DNA from: an uncultured Acinetobacter sp.
Lineage (GTDB): Bacteria > Pseudomonadota > Gammaproteobacteria > Pseudomonadales > Moraxellaceae
Assembly: GCF_947493735.1 (NCBI RefSeq)
Contig: NZ_CANLSL010000001.1
Span: 240,836-304,835 of the forward strand
Reading direction: 5' to 3'
DNA: 64,000 bases
The notes beneath the pieces are model-generated. The model was not told where the DNA came from. It was given only the letters and a program-made list of their open reading frames with translations, and did no database searches. Below are positions 19,254 to 31,121 of the stretch, in pieces. The stretch's first letter is position 1. Each line of letters opens with the position of its first letter. The position numbers and the translations under genes were made by a program.

Positions 19254-19280
19254 AAAAAAGAGCCCCGAAGGACTCTTTTT
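19254..19280 (-). terminator. Terminator of the rpoB-rpoC transcript
   Basis: AAAAGAGCC and GGACTCTTTT form an imperfect stem around CCGAA, with a T run in the minus direction, 29 bases past the rpoC stop. Confidence 0.82.
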
Positions 19281-19308
19281 ATTTCAATGCATTATTTCAG
19301 AATAGCGC

Positions 19309-22300
19309 TTAGAACTGCTCTTCATTGAATGCTTGGCTTAAGGCTTGATCTACTTCAGAGAAGTCATTTACGAGCTCTTGTTCAGCGTCTTCAGCTTCTT
19401 GACGACGACGCTCCAAATGATGCGCAAGACCTGTACCCGATGGAATCAAACGACCCACCACGACATTCTCTTTCAGACCACGTAGATCATCTTCTTTGCC
19501 TGTTACCGCAGCTTCAGTCAAGACACGAGTCGTTTCTTGGAACGATGCCGCAGAGATGAACGAGTCAGTAGACAACGATGCTTTGGTGATACCCATCAAT
19601 TGACGTTCAAATTTCGCAGGAAATTTGTTTTGCGCCAATAGTGCTTGGTTTTCACCTACCACACGGATGTAATCAACTTGTTCGCCTTTGATAAAGCTCG
19701 AATCACCACCATCGGTAATTTCGACTTTACGGAGCATCTGACGGACGATCACTTCGATGTGCTTATCGTTGATTTTTACACCTTGTAAGCGGTAAACGTC
19801 TTGCACTTCATTCACGATGTAGTTGGTCAATGCCACTTCACCTTTCAGACGCAAGATGTCATGCGGGTTTTGTGGGCCATCAGACACCACTTCACCACGT
19901 TCTACACGCTCACCTTCGAACATGTTGATTTGACGCCATTTTGGAATCAATTCTTCATAAATCTCAGCACCATCATCTGGCGTGATCACCAAACGGTTTT
20001 TACCTTTGGTTTCTTTACCAAAGCTCACCACACCAGAGATTTCTGCAAGGATTGCATGCTCTTTTGGCTTACGTGCTTCGAACAAGTCAGCTACACGTGG
20101 TAGACCACCGGTAATATCACGTGTACGTGACGATTCTTGTGGTACACGACCAATTACATCACCGACACCGATGGTTTCGCCATCACGTACGGTCAAGATG
20201 GTATTTTGTGGCAAGAAGTAGAATTGCTCTTCGCCATCTACAGTATCCAAGACCACTGCAGGACGTAAGTCTTTACCAGATGCAGGACGTGAAGTCACAG
20301 GTAGAATCTCTACTGTGCTCATACCTGTTGCATCATCCGTCTTAGAGGTTGCTGTAACACCATCAGCGATTTGGCTGAAACGTGCTTTACCCGCAACTTC
20401 GGTCACGAGTGGATGCGTATGCGGATCCCATGTTGCCACGATACCGCCAGCTTCTACTGCTTCACCATCTTTGATCAAGATCGACGCACCATAAGGCACT
20501 TTATAACGCTCACGCTCACGACCGATCTCATCAGCAATACCAATCTCACCAGAACGAGAAGTCGTGACCAAGTGACCTTTGGCATGTTGTACAGTCTTGA
20601 TGTTGTGGAAACGTACCGTACCTTTGTTACGTACTTGCACGCTGTTGGCTGCCGAAGTTCGGCTCGCTGCACCACCAACGTGGAATGTACGCATCGTCAA
20701 CTGTGTACCTGGCTCACCAATCGATTGCGCTGCCATAACACCGACAGACTCACCCGGATTGACGATATGACCACGTGCAAGATCACGACCATAACATTTT
20801 GCACAGACACCGAAGTCTGCCTCACAAGCAATCACTGAGCGTACTTTCATTTCATCGACACCCGCTTCTTCTAAGCTTGCTGCCATTTGCTCATCAATGA
20901 ATGTGTTACGTGGGAATTTCACTTCGCCATCAACGATCACGTCTTCCGCAATCACACGACCAAGTACACGGTCACGTAATGGCTCGATCACGTCACCACC
21001 TTGAATCAGCGGCGTCATGACTAAGCCGTCTAAAGTGCCACAATCTGGCTCAGTGATCACCAAGTCTTGCGCCACGTCAACCAAACGACGAGTCAAGTAA
21101 CCTGAGTTCGCAGTTTTCAGTGCGGTATCCGCCAAACCTTTACGTGCACCGTGAGTTGAGATGAAGTACTGAAGTACCGTCAAACCTTCACGGAAGTTCG
21201 CTTTAATCGGCGTTTCAATGATCGAACCATCTGGTTTCGCCATCAAACCACGCATACCTGCAAGCTGACGAATCTGCGCCGCACTACCACGAGCACCCGA
21301 GTCAGACATCATGTAAATCGAGTTAAATGATTTTTGCTTCTCGTCTTCACCCTGTTTGTTTTTCACAGTGGTAAATGACAAGTTGTCCATCATCGCTTTG
21401 GCAACTTGGTCGTTGGTACGTGCCCAAATATCGACCACTTTGTTATAGCGTTCACCTGCAGTCACAAAACCTTGTTCGAACTGTTGTTCAATTTCACGGA
21501 CTTCAGCTTCTGCTTTGTCAATGATTTGGTCTTTAGTCGGTGGAATGACCATGTCTTCCATACCAACAGATACACCTGAGCGAGTCGCTTGACGGAAACC
21601 CAAATACATCAATTGATCGGCGAAAATCACGGTATCTTTCAAACCGAGTTTACGGTAGCAAGAGTTGATCAACTTGGATAAGTTTTTCTTGGTCATTTCC
21701 ACGTTGATTTCAGCGAAGCTCAGACCCGCAGGTACCACTTCCCAAAGCAAGCAACGACCTGGTGTGGTATCAACAACCAAAGTTTCTTGATGACGTTCGC
21801 CTGATTCGCTGATCACCGTTTGATGCACACGTGCTTTGACACGAGCGTGCATTGCCACTTGACCTGTCGCAAGCGCACGGTTGACTTCGTGGGTATCTGC
21901 AAACACCATGCCTTCGCCTTTGGCATTCACTGCATCACGAGTGATGTAGTACAGACCCAAGACCACGTCCTGAGAAGGAACGATGATCGGCTCACCATTG
22001 GCAGGTGACAAAATGTTGTTGGTCGACATCATCAAGGCACGTGCTTCAAGCTGTGCTTCAAGTGTCAATGGAACGTGTACCGCCATTTGGTCACCGTCAA
22101 AGTCGGCGTTAAATGCAGCACATACCAGTGGATGTAGACGAATCGCTTTACCTTCGATCAATACAGGCTCGAACGCTTGTAGACCCAAACGGTGAAGTGT
22201 AGGCGCACGGTTCAACATCACAGGATGCTGACGAATCACGTGAGCAAGTACGTCCCAAACTTCTGGGGTTTCACGCTCAACCATTTTCTTGGCAGCTTTA

Positions 22301-23496
22301 ATCGTAGTTGCTTGACCAGTCGATTGTAATTTGGCAAAGATAAATGGTTTGAATAGCTCAAGTGCCATTTTCTTCGGTAGACCACATTGGTGCAAACGTA
22401 GTGTAGGACCTACGGTAATTACCGAACGACCAGAGTAATCGACACGCTTTCCGAGCAAGTTTTGACGGAAACGACCTTGCTTACCTTTGATCATATCAGC
22501 CAAAGATTTCAATGGGCGTTTGTTCGAACCTGTGATGGCACGACCACGACGACCGTTGTCAAGCAAGGCATCAACAGATTCTTGCAACATACGTTTTTCG
22601 TTACGCACAATGATGTCTGGTGCAGACAAGTCAAGAAGACGTTTCAAACGGTTGTTACGGTTGATCACACGGCGATAAAGATCGTTCAAGTCCGAAGTCG
22701 CAAAACGACCACCTTCAAGTGGTACAAGCGGACGCAAATCTGGTGGAAGTACTGGCAGTACATTCATCACCATCCACTCAGGTTTATTGTTCGAGTCTTT
22801 GAACGCTTCCATCAATTTCAAGCGTTTAGACATTTTCTTCAGTTTAGTTTCAGAAGATGTCTGTGGAATTTCTTCACGTAAACGAGCAATTTCTGCTTCA
22901 AGATCAATATCTTTCAATAGATCTTGAATCGCTTCTGCACCCATTTTCGCTGCGAATTCATCACCATACTCTTCTAGAGCATTGTAATAATCTTCGTCAG
23001 TTAATAATTGGTACTTCTCAAGCGTAGTCATGCCTGGATCAGTCACGACATAAGATTCGAAATACAATACACGTTCGATATCACGTAGTGTCATATCAAG
23101 CAATAGACCGATACGGGACGGTAATGATTTTAAGAACCAAATATGTGCAACTGGTGACGCAAGGTCGATGTGACCCATACGCTCACGACGTACTTTTGCA
23201 GTGGTAACTTCAACACCACACTTTTCACAAATGACGCCTTTGTATTTCATCCGCTTGTATTTACCACACAAGCATTCGTAGTCTTTGACTGGTCCAAAGA
23301 TTTTGGCACAGAACAAGCCATCACGTTCAGGTTTGAAGGTACGGTAGTTGATGGTTTCTGGCTTTTTCACTTCGCCATGAGACCACGATTTAATCACTTC
23401 AGGTGATGCTAAGCCAATACGGATACGATCAAACTCAAATGGGGTTTGACCATCGTTATCCGTTTTTTTGCGCATGATATCGAGCAAGTCTTTCAA
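19309..23496 (-). CDS. rpoC: RNA polymerase beta' subunit
   Basis: The catalytic beta' subunit, 1395 residues. The N-terminal zinc site is [20 protein letters not shown], the active-site magnesium motif is [12 protein letters not shown] near residue 460, and the trigger-loop and C-terminal clamp sequences are complete. The start codon is TTG at 23496 ([16 protein letters not shown]), seven to eight bases after a GGAG; no ATG gives the conserved N-terminus. It follows rpoB on the same strand after 155 bases that contain a palindromic repeat. Confidence 0.99.
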   Translation of the reverse strand: MKDLLDIMRKKTDNDGQTPFEFDRIRIGLASPEVIKSWSHGEVKKPETINYRTFKPERDGLFCAKIFGPVKDYECLCGKYKRMKYKGVICEKCGVEVTTAKVRRERMGHIDLASPVAHIWFLKSLPSRIGLLLDMTLRDIERVLYFESYVVTDPGMTTLEKYQLLTDEDYYNALEEYGDEFAAKMGAEAIQDLLKDIDLEAEIARLREEIPQTSSETKLKKMSKRLKLMEAFKDSNNKPEWMVMNVLPVLPPDLRPLVPLEGGRFATSDLNDLYRRVINRNNRLKRLLDLSAPDIIVRNEKRMLQESVDALLDNGRRGRAITGSNKRPLKSLADMIKGKQGRFRQNLLGKRVDYSGRSVITVGPTLRLHQCGLPKKMALELFKPFIFAKLQSTGQATTIKAAKKMVERETPEVWDVLAHVIRQHPVMLNRAPTLHRLGLQAFEPVLIEGKAIRLHPLVCAAFNADFDGDQMAVHVPLTLEAQLEARALMMSTNNILSPANGEPIIVPSQDVVLGLYYITRDAVNAKGEGMVFADTHEVNRALATGQVAMHARVKARVHQTVISESGERHQETLVVDTTPGRCLLWEVVPAGLSFAEINVEMTKKNLSKLINSCYRKLGLKDTVIFADQLMYLGFRQATRSGVSVGMEDMVIPPTKDQIIDKAEAEVREIEQQFEQGFVTAGERYNKVVDIWARTNDQVAKAMMDNLSFTTVKNKQGEDEKQKSFNSIYMMSDSGARGSAAQIRQLAGMRGLMAKPDGSIIETPIKANFREGLTVLQYFISTHGARKGLADTALKTANSGYLTRRLVDVAQDLVITEPDCGTLDGLVMTPLIQGGDVIEPLRDRVLGRVIAEDVIVDGEVKFPRNTFIDEQMAASLEEAGVDEMKVRSVIACEADFGVCAKCYGRDLARGHIVNPGESVGVMAAQSIGEPGTQLTMRTFHVGGAASRTSAANSVQVRNKGTVRFHNIKTVQHAKGHLVTTSRSGEIGIADEIGRERERYKVPYGASILIKDGEAVEAGGIVATWDPHTHPLVTEVAGKARFSQIADGVTATSKTDDATGMSTVEILPVTSRPASGKDLRPAVVLDTVDGEEQFYFLPQNTILTVRDGETIGVGDVIGRVPQESSRTRDITGGLPRVADLFEARKPKEHAILAEISGVVSFGKETKGKNRLVITPDDGAEIYEELIPKWRQINMFEGERVERGEVVSDGPQNPHDILRLKGEVALTNYIVNEVQDVYRLQGVKINDKHIEVIVRQMLRKVEITDGGDSSFIKGEQVDYIRVVGENQALLAQNKFPAKFERQLMGITKASLSTDSFISAASFQETTRVLTEAAVTGKEDDLRGLKENVVVGRLIPSGTGLAHHLERRRQEAEDAEQELVNDFSEVDQALSQAFNEEQF

Positions 23497-23571
23497 TTTT
23501 TTTCTCCGTGTGTTGTGGAGATTTACACTTCACAACTGGGTCACAAATATTGTTTCTTAACTGAAATTGGG

Positions 23572-23649
23572 AATCTCTAATCCCCCTAAATCCCCCTTTG
23601 TAAAGGGGGACTTGCTCCCCTCTTTAATAAAGAGGGGCTGGGGGAGATT
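23572..23649. repeat. GC-rich palindromic element between rpoB and rpoC
   Basis: A 78-base element beginning AATCTCTAATCCCCC and ending with the matching GGGGGAGATT. Inside are two hairpins: CCCCCTTT/AAAGGGGG at 23592-23609, and a perfect ten-base stem CCCCTCTTTA/TAAAGAGGGG at 23617-23637. It starts in the rpoB-rpoC gap two bases from the rpoB stop codon and is far richer in G and C runs than its surroundings. Confidence 0.85.
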
Positions 23650-23651
23650 TC

Positions 23652-26600
23652 TTAGTCACCATTTTTCAGTTCAATGTTGATACCTAAAGAACGGATCTCT
23701 TTGGTCAATACGTTGAATGACTCAGGCATACCTGGATCCATATAATGGTTACCATCAACGATGTTCTTATAGATACGGGTACGACCTTCGACGTCATCTG
23801 ACTTGACTGTCAACATCTCTTGAAGGGTATACGCAGCGCCATAAGCCTCAAGTGCCCAGACCTCCATCTCACCAAAACGCTGACCACCGAATTGTGCTTT
23901 ACCACCAAGCGGCTGTTGCGTCACTAACGAGTAAGAACCAGTCGAACGTGCATGCATCTTGTCATCCACCAAGTGGTTGAGTTTGAGCATGTACATATAG
24001 CCCACAGTTACTGGACGATCAAACTTGTCACCTGTACGACCATCGAACAACTCGACCTGACCTGTACGTGAGTAGCTTGCAAGCTCTAGCAATTCTTTGA
24101 TCTGACTTTCTTCTGCACCGTCAAATACAGGGGTTGCTAGTGGAACACCACCACGCAAGTTGCCTGCAAGTTTTAGCACTTCTTCATCAGTCAAGCTATC
24201 CAGATTTTCTTGTGCACCGCCAACTTTGTTGTAGATCTTGTCTAAGAAATCACGTAGATCAGCCATTGCACGTTGTTGTTTGATCATCTTGTCGATTTGT
24301 TCGCCCAAGCCTTTTGCAGCGAGACCCAAATGCGTTTCAAGAATCTGACCGACGTTCATACGTGATGGTACACCGAGTGGGTTTAACACCACATCGACTG
24401 GTACACCATTGGCATCGTGTGGCATGTCTTCGACTGGCAAGATGTTCGAAACAACACCTTTGTTACCATGACGACCCGCCATCTTATCACCCGGTTGGAT
24501 ACGACGTTTCACAGCCAAGTAGACTTTAACAACTTTGAGTACGCCATGCGTAAGCTCATCACCTTGTGCGATTTTGCGTTTTTTCTCAGCGAATTTTTCA
24601 TCAATCTCTTGGCTCTTCTCTTGTAAGAATGCCAAAATTTGATTCATACGCTCAGCAACATCTTCGTCATTGGCTTGAACTTCTTTCAACTCAACAAACT
24701 CAAGACCAGACAACACGTCCGCAGTCAGCTTATCGCCACGTTTGGTTGTACCACCACCGTTCGATGTTTGACCATCCAGTAGGCGGATCATACGTTCACG
24801 TGCAGCTTCTTCGAAGATTTTGAATTCTTCTTTCAAATCTTTACGATAGGCATCAAGCTGTGCTTTTTCGATTGCTAAGGCACGCTCGTCTTTTTCCACA
24901 CCATCACGGGTAAAGACTTGTACATCGATAATCGTACCCTTGGTGCCTGACGGTACACGTAAAGAAGAATCTTTCACGTCTGCCGCTTTTTCACCAAAGA
25001 TCGCACGAAGCAATTTTTCTTCAGGAGTCAGTTGTGTTTCACCTTTTGGTGTCACTTTACCGACGAGAATATCGCCCGCTGTCACTTCCGCACCGATGTA
25101 GACAATACCTGACTCATCAAGTTTCGATAATGCTGCTTCACCCACGTTTGGAATATCCGCAGTGATTTCTTCTGAACCCAATTTGGTATCACGTGCAACA
25201 CATGACAACTCTTGGATGTGAATCGACGTCAAGCGATCTTCTTGCACTACACGTTCTGATAATAAGATCGAGTCCTCGAAGTTATAACCATTCCATGTCA
25301 TGAATGCGACACGCATGTTTTGACCGAGCGCCAATTCACCCATATCAGTTGATGGACCATCGGCAAGGATGTCGCCACGTGCAACTTCATCGCCTTGATT
25401 AACAATAATGTTTTGGTTGATACAGGTGTTTTGGTTCGAACGGGTGTATTTGATCAAGTTGTAGATATCTACACCTGCTTCACCAGCGACCATTTCATCT
25501 TCGTGAACACGGATCACGATACGAGAAGCATCAACATAGTCGATCTTACCGCCACGATTTGCAATCACACAGACACCTGAGTCACGTGCCACGTGACGCT
25601 CCATACCTGTACCCACAAGTGGCTTATCAGCACGTAGTGTCGGCACAGCCTGACGTTGCATGTTTGAACCCATCAATGCACGGTTAGCATCATCGTGTTC
25701 AAGGAATGGAATCAACGATGCTGCAACAGAAACCACCTGCTGTGGTGAAACATCCATATGCGTTACTTTTTCAGGAGGCATACGCACGAATTCACCTTGA
25801 TGACGTACAGACACCACTTCATCAGTAAATGCACCTTTAGCATCTACCGCAGAGTCCGCTTGTGCAATCACGGTACCAACTTCTTCGATCGCAGAAAGGT
25901 ATTCGATCTCATCTGTGACCGCACCATCAACCACTTTACGATATGGGGTTTCTAAGAAACCGAAATCGTTGGTTTTGGCATAGACAGAGAGCGAGTTAAT
26001 CAAACCAATGTTTGGGCCTTCAGGGGTTTCAATTGGACATACACGACCATAATGCGTTTGATGTACGTCACGCACCTCAAAGCCTGCACGTTCACGTGTC
26101 AAACCACCTGGTCCAAGTGCTGATACACGACGTTTGTGCGTGATCTCAGACAATGGATTGTTTTGATCCATAAACTGTGACAATTGGCTTGAACCAAAGA
26201 ATTCTTTAATCGCCGCAGCCACAGGCTTAGCATTGATCAAATCTTGTGGTGACAAGTTGTCTGTTTCAGCTTGAGAAAGACGCTCTTTTACCGCACGCTC
26301 AACACGGACTAGACCAACACGGAATTGGTTTTCTGTCATTTCACCCACAGAACGGACACGACGGTTACCCAAGTGATCGATATCATCGACTACACCTTTA
26401 CCGTTACGGATCTCAACCAAAGTACGCATCACATCGATGATGTCATCGTTAGACAACACACCTTCGACTTGGCGTGTTTTATGATCTGTACCCACGTCAT
26501 ATGGACGACCCAAACGACGGTTAAACTTCATACGACCAACTGGTGACAAGTCATAGCGCTCAGGGCTAAAGAACAAATTACCAAATAGGTTTTCAGCAGC

Positions 26601-27740
26601 ATCTTTGGTCGGTGGCTCACCTGGACGCATTACCTTGTAAATTTCGACCAAGGCTTCGTCACGATCACGTGTAATGTCAGCACGCAATGTATCAGCGATG
26701 TAAGAACCACGATCAATATCGTTGGTAAATAGGATGTTAAACTGCTTCACACCCGCTTCAGCGATTTTCACTAAGATATCGTGAGAAATCACTGTATTTG
26801 CAGGAAGCACTTCACCATCTTTTAAGCTAATGTCTTCCGCTGTAATGCGTTCGTACAGATACTCATCAGGCACAGCAAGCTTAGACAAGTTTGCCGCTTC
26901 CATCTGACGCACGTGACGCGCATTGATACGCTTGCCTTGCTCAACAATGACTTTGCCATCTTCGCCAGCGATATCGAACTGTGCCATCTCACCACGCAAG
27001 CGATCTGGAACAAGGTCAATTTGATAGCTTGACGCATCAACATAAACAGGTACTTTTTCAAAGAACAAACCAAGAATTTGCTCTGTGGTATATTCGAGCG
27101 CACGTAAAATCACAGACGCCAACAACTTACGGCGACGGTCGATACGCACATAGACTAAGTCTTTGGCATCAAACTCAAAGTCTAACCAAGAACCACGGTA
27201 AGGAATAATCCGTGCTGAATAAAGCACTTTACCGCTAGAGTGGGTTTTACCCTTATCATGATCAAAGAATACGCCTGGTGAACGGTGCAATTGAGATACG
27301 ATCACACGCTCAGTACCGTTAATCACGAATGTCCCGTTATCAGTCATCAAAGGCATTTCGCCCATATAGACTTCTTGTTCACGTACATCTTTGATCGCTT
27401 TGGTATCACGATCACGCAAAATCAAACGAATTTTGACGCGCATCGGTGCAGCATAAGTCGAACCACGCAAAATACATTCACGCACGTCAAACTCAGGCTT
27501 ACCCAAACTATATTCGACAAACTCTAAAGCTGCATTTCCTGAATAGCTTTCAATTGGAAATACAGAGCGAAATGCGGCTTGCAAGCCAATATCATCACGG
27601 TTCTTCGGTGTTTTGCCATCTTGCAAGAACGTTCGATACGAGTCCACCTGAATAGCGAGCAAGTAAGGAACATCCATGATGTTCGGCAAATTACCAAAGT
27701 TTTTGCGGATCCGTTTCTTTTCGGTATAAGAGTATGCCAT
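23652..27740 (-). CDS. rpoB: RNA polymerase beta subunit
   Basis: The beta subunit, 1362 residues, starting [19 protein letters not shown] after a GAGGAA ribosome binding site. The rifampicin-binding region ([14 protein letters not shown], then [13 protein letters not shown]) has the susceptible residues throughout. Later conserved parts include [12 protein letters not shown] and the C-terminal segments that contact beta'. It is preceded by a 328-base leader with an attenuator and followed by a palindromic element before rpoC. Confidence 0.99.
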   Translation of the reverse strand: MAYSYTEKKRIRKNFGNLPNIMDVPYLLAIQVDSYRTFLQDGKTPKNRDDIGLQAAFRSVFPIESYSGNAALEFVEYSLGKPEFDVRECILRGSTYAAPMRVKIRLILRDRDTKAIKDVREQEVYMGEMPLMTDNGTFVINGTERVIVSQLHRSPGVFFDHDKGKTHSSGKVLYSARIIPYRGSWLDFEFDAKDLVYVRIDRRRKLLASVILRALEYTTEQILGLFFEKVPVYVDASSYQIDLVPDRLRGEMAQFDIAGEDGKVIVEQGKRINARHVRQMEAANLSKLAVPDEYLYERITAEDISLKDGEVLPANTVISHDILVKIAEAGVKQFNILFTNDIDRGSYIADTLRADITRDRDEALVEIYKVMRPGEPPTKDAAENLFGNLFFSPERYDLSPVGRMKFNRRLGRPYDVGTDHKTRQVEGVLSNDDIIDVMRTLVEIRNGKGVVDDIDHLGNRRVRSVGEMTENQFRVGLVRVERAVKERLSQAETDNLSPQDLINAKPVAAAIKEFFGSSQLSQFMDQNNPLSEITHKRRVSALGPGGLTRERAGFEVRDVHQTHYGRVCPIETPEGPNIGLINSLSVYAKTNDFGFLETPYRKVVDGAVTDEIEYLSAIEEVGTVIAQADSAVDAKGAFTDEVVSVRHQGEFVRMPPEKVTHMDVSPQQVVSVAASLIPFLEHDDANRALMGSNMQRQAVPTLRADKPLVGTGMERHVARDSGVCVIANRGGKIDYVDASRIVIRVHEDEMVAGEAGVDIYNLIKYTRSNQNTCINQNIIVNQGDEVARGDILADGPSTDMGELALGQNMRVAFMTWNGYNFEDSILLSERVVQEDRLTSIHIQELSCVARDTKLGSEEITADIPNVGEAALSKLDESGIVYIGAEVTAGDILVGKVTPKGETQLTPEEKLLRAIFGEKAADVKDSSLRVPSGTKGTIIDVQVFTRDGVEKDERALAIEKAQLDAYRKDLKEEFKIFEEAARERMIRLLDGQTSNGGGTTKRGDKLTADVLSGLEFVELKEVQANDEDVAERMNQILAFLQEKSQEIDEKFAEKKRKIAQGDELTHGVLKVVKVYLAVKRRIQPGDKMAGRHGNKGVVSNILPVEDMPHDANGVPVDVVLNPLGVPSRMNVGQILETHLGLAAKGLGEQIDKMIKQQRAMADLRDFLDKIYNKVGGAQENLDSLTDEEVLKLAGNLRGGVPLATPVFDGAEESQIKELLELASYSRTGQVELFDGRTGDKFDRPVTVGYMYMLKLNHLVDDKMHARSTGSYSLVTQQPLGGKAQFGGQRFGEMEVWALEAYGAAYTLQEMLTVKSDDVEGRTRIYKNIVDGNHYMDPGMPESFNVLTKEIRSLGINIELKNGD

Positions 27741-27763
27741 TTGGATTCCTCGGACATTAAACT

Positions 27764-27786
27764 CATCTCGTCTGCAGTACGAGATG
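27764..27786 (-). promoter_or_regulatory. Hairpin in the rpoB leader
   Basis: CATCTCGT pairs with ACGAGATG across a seven-base loop, about 24 bases before the rpoB start. It could be a processing or translation-control hairpin. The rest of the 27787-27995 leader is AT-rich with no reading frame. Confidence 0.45.
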
Positions 27787-27995
27787 GAGCAGAAGTTATC
27801 AACGGGTCAAGGCTGACCGTCGCTTTTCAAAGCTGCAAAAAACCAAAAGCGACATTAAAATGTTTAGCAATATGCTCTACGATCTTTCAAATTACTGAAA
27901 AATAAATAGAAAAACATTGCTAAACATTCAACACAATCACGTTATCGGCGCAAAAAATGAGACTTCATCAAAAAGCGAGCCGATCATTGTAACGC

Positions 27996-28026
27996 AAAAA
28001 GGCTGATGACCCAAGAGTCATCAGCC
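27996..28026 (-). terminator. Attenuator between rplL and rpoB
   Basis: A perfect ten-base stem GGCTGATGAC/GTCATCAGCC with a six-base loop and a T run in the minus direction, 43 bases after rplL. In E. coli a leaky terminator at this place lowers rpoBC expression relative to the ribosomal genes; the same role is inferred here. Confidence 0.85.
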
Positions 28027-28068
28027 GTTTTTTGGAGCTGATTTATAAAAAACCAACTCCCCAAGCCA

Positions 28069-28443
28069 TTACTTAAGTTTAACTTCAGCACCAGCTTCTT
28101 CAAGTTTCTTCTTAAGCTCTTCAGCTTCTTCTTTAGAAACACCTTCTTTAACTGCTGAAGGAGCGCCTTCAACAAGATCTTTCGCTTCTTTAAGACCAAG
28201 ACCAGTCGCTTCACGAACTGCTTTAATTACAGCAACTTTGTTCGCGCCAAAGCTAGCCAACTCAACAGTGAATTCAGTTTGCTCTTCAGCAGCAGCAGCG
28301 CCACCAGCACCAGGTGCAGCAGCAACAGCAACAGCTGCAGCAGATACATTGAATTTCTCTTCGAAAGCAGAGATCAATTCAACAAGTTCAAGTACAGTTT
28401 TTTCAGCAACTGCATTCAAGATTTCTTCGTTTGTTAAAGCCAT
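28069..28443 (-). CDS. rplL: Ribosomal protein L7/L12
   Basis: A 124-residue stalk protein that recruits elongation factors to the ribosome. It has the N-terminal dimerisation domain, an Ala/Gly-rich hinge ([20 protein letters not shown]) and the C-terminal domain with [24 protein letters not shown] precedes the ATG. The gene follows rplJ by 54 bases. Confidence 0.98.
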   Translation of the reverse strand: MALTNEEILNAVAEKTVLELVELISAFEEKFNVSAAAVAVAAAPGAGGAAAAEEQTEFTVELASFGANKVAVIKAVREATGLGLKEAKDLVEGAPSAVKEGVSKEEAEELKKKLEEAGAEVKLK

Positions 28444-28497
28444 GAGAATAACTCCAAATGGATATTAAATGGTGTAAATGATTGATTAAATTTAAGC

Positions 28498-29004
28498 TTA
28501 TGCAGCTTCTTGCTCGTTTTTCTCTTTGAGCGCCGTCATTAGGCGACCCAATTTCGAAATTGGAGCTTGAAGAACAGATGCAAGCATAGTAAGCGCTTTC
28601 TCTTGGTTCGGAAGATTCGCGATTACGCTTACTTCAGCACCTTGATAAACCTTGCCATCAAATGCAGCAGCTTTGAGTTCAAATGCCTTGTTTGATTTTG
28701 CAAATTCTTCGAACAAGCGTGCAGCTGCACCCATGTCGTCTTCAGAAGTTGAAAAACCAAGAATTGTTGGACCAACTAGGTTGTCATTCAAAATATCGAA
28801 TGGCGTACCTTCGAATGAACGCTTTGCCAAAGTGTTACGAACAATTCGAGTCGTTACACCAAGCTTACGAGCTTCAACACGTAATTGTGTCAATTGCTCT
28901 ACATTCAAACCTTGATAGTCTGCAACAACGGCAGAGAACGCTTTAGAAGCAACTTCGTTCACTTCTGCTACGATCTGTTTTTTGTCTTCGATAAGAAGAG
29001 CCAT
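28498..29004 (-). CDS. rplJ: Ribosomal protein L10
   Basis: A 168-residue stalk-base protein that holds the L7/L12 dimers. Conserved segments are ALLIEDKKQIVAEVNE, VADYQGL and RNTLAKRSFEGT. It has a very strong AGGAGG site before the ATG. A long structured leader upstream suggests autoregulation by the L10-L12 complex, as in E. coli. Confidence 0.98.
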   Translation of the reverse strand: MALLIEDKKQIVAEVNEVASKAFSAVVADYQGLNVEQLTQLRVEARKLGVTTRIVRNTLAKRSFEGTPFDILNDNLVGPTILGFSTSEDDMGAAARLFEEFAKSNKAFELKAAAFDGKVYQGAEVSVIANLPNQEKALTMLASVLQAPISKLGRLMTALKEKNEQEAA

Positions 29005-29200
29005 TGTAAAACCTCCTAAGGTGACTTATGCACTTATACAAGTGCACTCCCAATTTGTCAGTCTTGCGACCCACACGCGGAGGAGGACATCAATCACACC
29101 ACCGCGTCTACTCAGGCTCGAAGATTAAGAAATCTGATGTAAACATTAGACTTCACCTGAGGTCTTTGACGCTGACAGGTTTACACCCATCAATTCAAAG
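29005..29200 (-). ncRNA. L10 leader of the rplJ-rplL transcript
   Basis: The untranslated region before rplJ folds into several stems on the minus strand, including GTGCACTTGTATAAGTGCAT close to the ribosome binding site and a longer GC-rich stem around 29068-29100 (CCTCCTCCGCGTGTGGG strand). Position and length match the L10 leader, where the L10-L12 complex binds to repress translation. I have not aligned it to the known model. Confidence 0.6.
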
Positions 29201-29239
29201 TTTGCCTAAGTTTGCAATATACGACAGAGCGTTTCTTGC

Positions 29240-29270
29240 GTAAAAATCAAAGCAGCGCTTTGATTTTTAC
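29240..29270 (-). promoter_or_regulatory. Long perfect hairpin between rplA and rplJ
   Basis: GTAAAAATCAAAGC (29240-29253) and its exact complement (29257-29270) form a 14-base stem with a three-base loop, 46 bases after the rplA stop. No T run follows in the direction of transcription, so it looks more like a processing or pausing hairpin than a terminator. Confidence 0.6.
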
Positions 29271-29315
29271 TCAGGGCTTTAAAATTCTTTTATCTAAACC
29301 AACTTAGTTTGAAAC

Positions 29316-30011
29316 TTAGTTAGATACGTTGTTTACATCAATGATCAAACCAGGACCCATCGTAGAGCTCAAAGTGATCTTTTTGATGTATACACCTTTA
29401 GAAGTCGCAGGTTTTGCTTTTTTCAAGTCAGAAACCAATGCTTCAAGGTTTTGGCGTACAGCAGTTTCTTCAAAACCAACTTGACCAATCGCAGCGTGGA
29501 TAATACCTGCTTTGTCTACACGGTAACGTGCTTGACCAGCTTTGGCATTTTTCACAGCACCAGCAACGTCAGGCGTTACTGTACCAACTTTCGGGTTTGG
29601 CATTAAGCCACGTGGACCCAAAATCGTACCCAACTTACCAACAACGCGCATTGCGTCTGGAGCAGCAATCACGACATCAAAGTCAAGGTTGCCCGCTTGG
29701 ATTGATTCTGCAAGATCATCAAAACCAACAATGTCAGCGCCTTCAGCCTTTGCAGCTTCAGCAGCAGCACCTTGTGCAAACACTGCAACACGTACAGTTT
29801 TACCAGTACCTGCAGGAAGAGTTGTTGCACCACGAACCACTTGATCCGATTTACGTGGATCAACACCAAGGTTTACCGCAACATCCAAAGACTCTTTGAA
29901 TTTTGCAGCAGGAAGACTGTTAAGTACTTTTACTGCTTCTTCCAAAGTGTAGACTTTGTTTGCTTCAACAGCTGCAGCAATGGCTTTTTGACGTTTAGTT
30001 AACTTTGCCAT
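29316..30011 (-). CDS. rplA: Ribosomal protein L1
   Basis: A 231-residue protein of the 50S L1 stalk, and in other bacteria the translational repressor of the rplK-rplA mRNA. Typical segments are [20 protein letters not shown] sequence (here [16 protein letters not shown]), [14 protein letters not shown] and [11 protein letters not shown]. Its ribosome binding site, GTGGAG, lies inside the end of rplK, and only three bases separate the genes. Confidence 0.98.
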   Translation of the reverse strand: MAKLTKRQKAIAAAVEANKVYTLEEAVKVLNSLPAAKFKESLDVAVNLGVDPRKSDQVVRGATTLPAGTGKTVRVAVFAQGAAAEAAKAEGADIVGFDDLAESIQAGNLDFDVVIAAPDAMRVVGKLGTILGPRGLMPNPKVGTVTPDVAGAVKNAKAGQARYRVDKAGIIHAAIGQVGFEETAVRQNLEALVSDLKKAKPATSKGVYIKKITLSSTMGPGLIIDVNNVSN

Positions 30012-30014
30012 GTC

Positions 30015-30443
30015 TTATAGCTCCACTTCCAAGCCCATAGAACGTGCAGAACCAGCAATGGTACGCACACGCGCGTCTAAATCAGCACCAGTTAAATCTG
30101 GCTCTTTAGTCGTAGCGATCTCTTCTAATTGAGCACGAGTCAACTTACCAACTTTGTTCTTGTTAGGTACTGCTGAACCCTTTTGAATGCCTGCAGCTTT
30201 CTTAAGAAGAATTGCAGCAGGAGGAGTTTTCATGATGAATGTGAACGACTTGTCGTTGTACACAGTGATCACAACAGGAATCGGAAGACCTGGTTCAACT
30301 TTTTGTGTCGCAGCATTGAATTCTTTACAGAATGCCATGATGTTCACACCACGTTGACCAAGCGCAGGACCGATCGGTGGAGATGGATTTGCTTTACCAG
30401 CTGGAACTTGCAGCTTGATATAGCCGTCAATCTTCTTAGCCAT
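30015..30443 (-). CDS. rplK: Ribosomal protein L11
   Basis: A 142-residue protein of the GTPase-associated centre, needed for stringent-response signalling by RelA. Typical segments are [31 protein letters not shown] and [15 protein letters not shown] chose the ATG at 30443, which gives [10 protein letters not shown] and has GAGGT eight bases upstream. A TTG two codons earlier is less likely. Confidence 0.97.
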   Translation of the reverse strand: MAKKIDGYIKLQVPAGKANPSPPIGPALGQRGVNIMAFCKEFNAATQKVEPGLPIPVVITVYNDKSFTFIMKTPPAAILLKKAAGIQKGSAVPNKNKVGKLTRAQLEEIATTKEPDLTGADLDARVRTIAGSARSMGLEVEL

Positions 30444-30532
30444 GTTCAATTACCTCTTGGGTACAAACGCCGCTAGGCTCCCCAAATTGTATGTATCTGC
30501 CACAAAAAACACGACAAATACAAAATAACAAA

Positions 30533-30562
30533 GCCCGAATCATTCAAAAGAACTTATCGGGC
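30533..30562 (-). terminator. Weak hairpin between nusG and rplK
   Basis: GCCCGA and TCGGGC form a six-base stem with a long loop and are followed by TTTG in the minus direction, 20 bases after the nusG stop. It may be a partial terminator or a processing site. Confidence 0.4.
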
Positions 30563-30581
30563 AACGATACAGCAAAAAAAG

Positions 30582-31115
30582 CTAGTTGGCTTTTTCTACT
30601 TGACGAAACTCTAATTCAACTTGAGTTGGGCGATTAAAGACATTAATCGTCAAAGTCAAGCGAGATTTTTCGTATTGAATTTCCTCAACCACACCTTTGA
30701 AGTCTGTGAATGGACCGTCAGTTACCAACAGCTCTTCACCTGGTTCAAACATGGTCTTCGGACGAGGTGCCTCACCTGTATTATTAATACGAGCCAAAAT
30801 CGCATCCGCTTCTTTTTGCGTGATCGGCGCTGGCTTCTCCGGTGTGCCACCAATAAAACCTAATACTTTTGGACATTCTTTGACGATATGCCAAGTATCA
30901 TCATTCATTTCCATTTCAACTAATACGTAACCCGGGAAAAATTTACGCTCCGATTTGCGTTTTTTCCCATCCTTCATTTCCACTACTTCTTCAGTAGGAA
31001 CAAGGACTTCACCAAAGCTATCGGCAACTGTGCTACGTGCAATACGTTCATTCAACGAACGCATGACTTGTTTTTCATAGCCAGAATAGGCATGAACGAT
31101 ATACCAACGTTTCAT
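30582..31115 (-). CDS. nusG: Transcription termination/antitermination factor NusG
   Basis: A 177-residue elongation factor that binds RNA polymerase and links it to Rho or to the leading ribosome. The N-terminal NGN domain has [15 protein letters not shown] and [10 protein letters not shown]. The C-terminal KOW domain has [16 protein letters not shown]. The start lies six bases after the secE stop, with GGATAAG as the ribosome binding site. Confidence 0.98.
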   Translation of the reverse strand: MKRWYIVHAYSGYEKQVMRSLNERIARSTVADSFGEVLVPTEEVVEMKDGKKRKSERKFFPGYVLVEMEMNDDTWHIVKECPKVLGFIGGTPEKPAPITQKEADAILARINNTGEAPRPKTMFEPGEELLVTDGPFTDFKGVVEEIQYEKSRLTLTINVFNRPTQVELEFRQVEKAN

Positions 31116-31121
31116 AGCAAC

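Noticed and set aside
20371..20838. A 155-codon plus-strand frame inside rpoC
   Set aside because: It is the antisense shadow of a strongly conserved coding region; the same holds for the other frames inside rpoB and rpoC.
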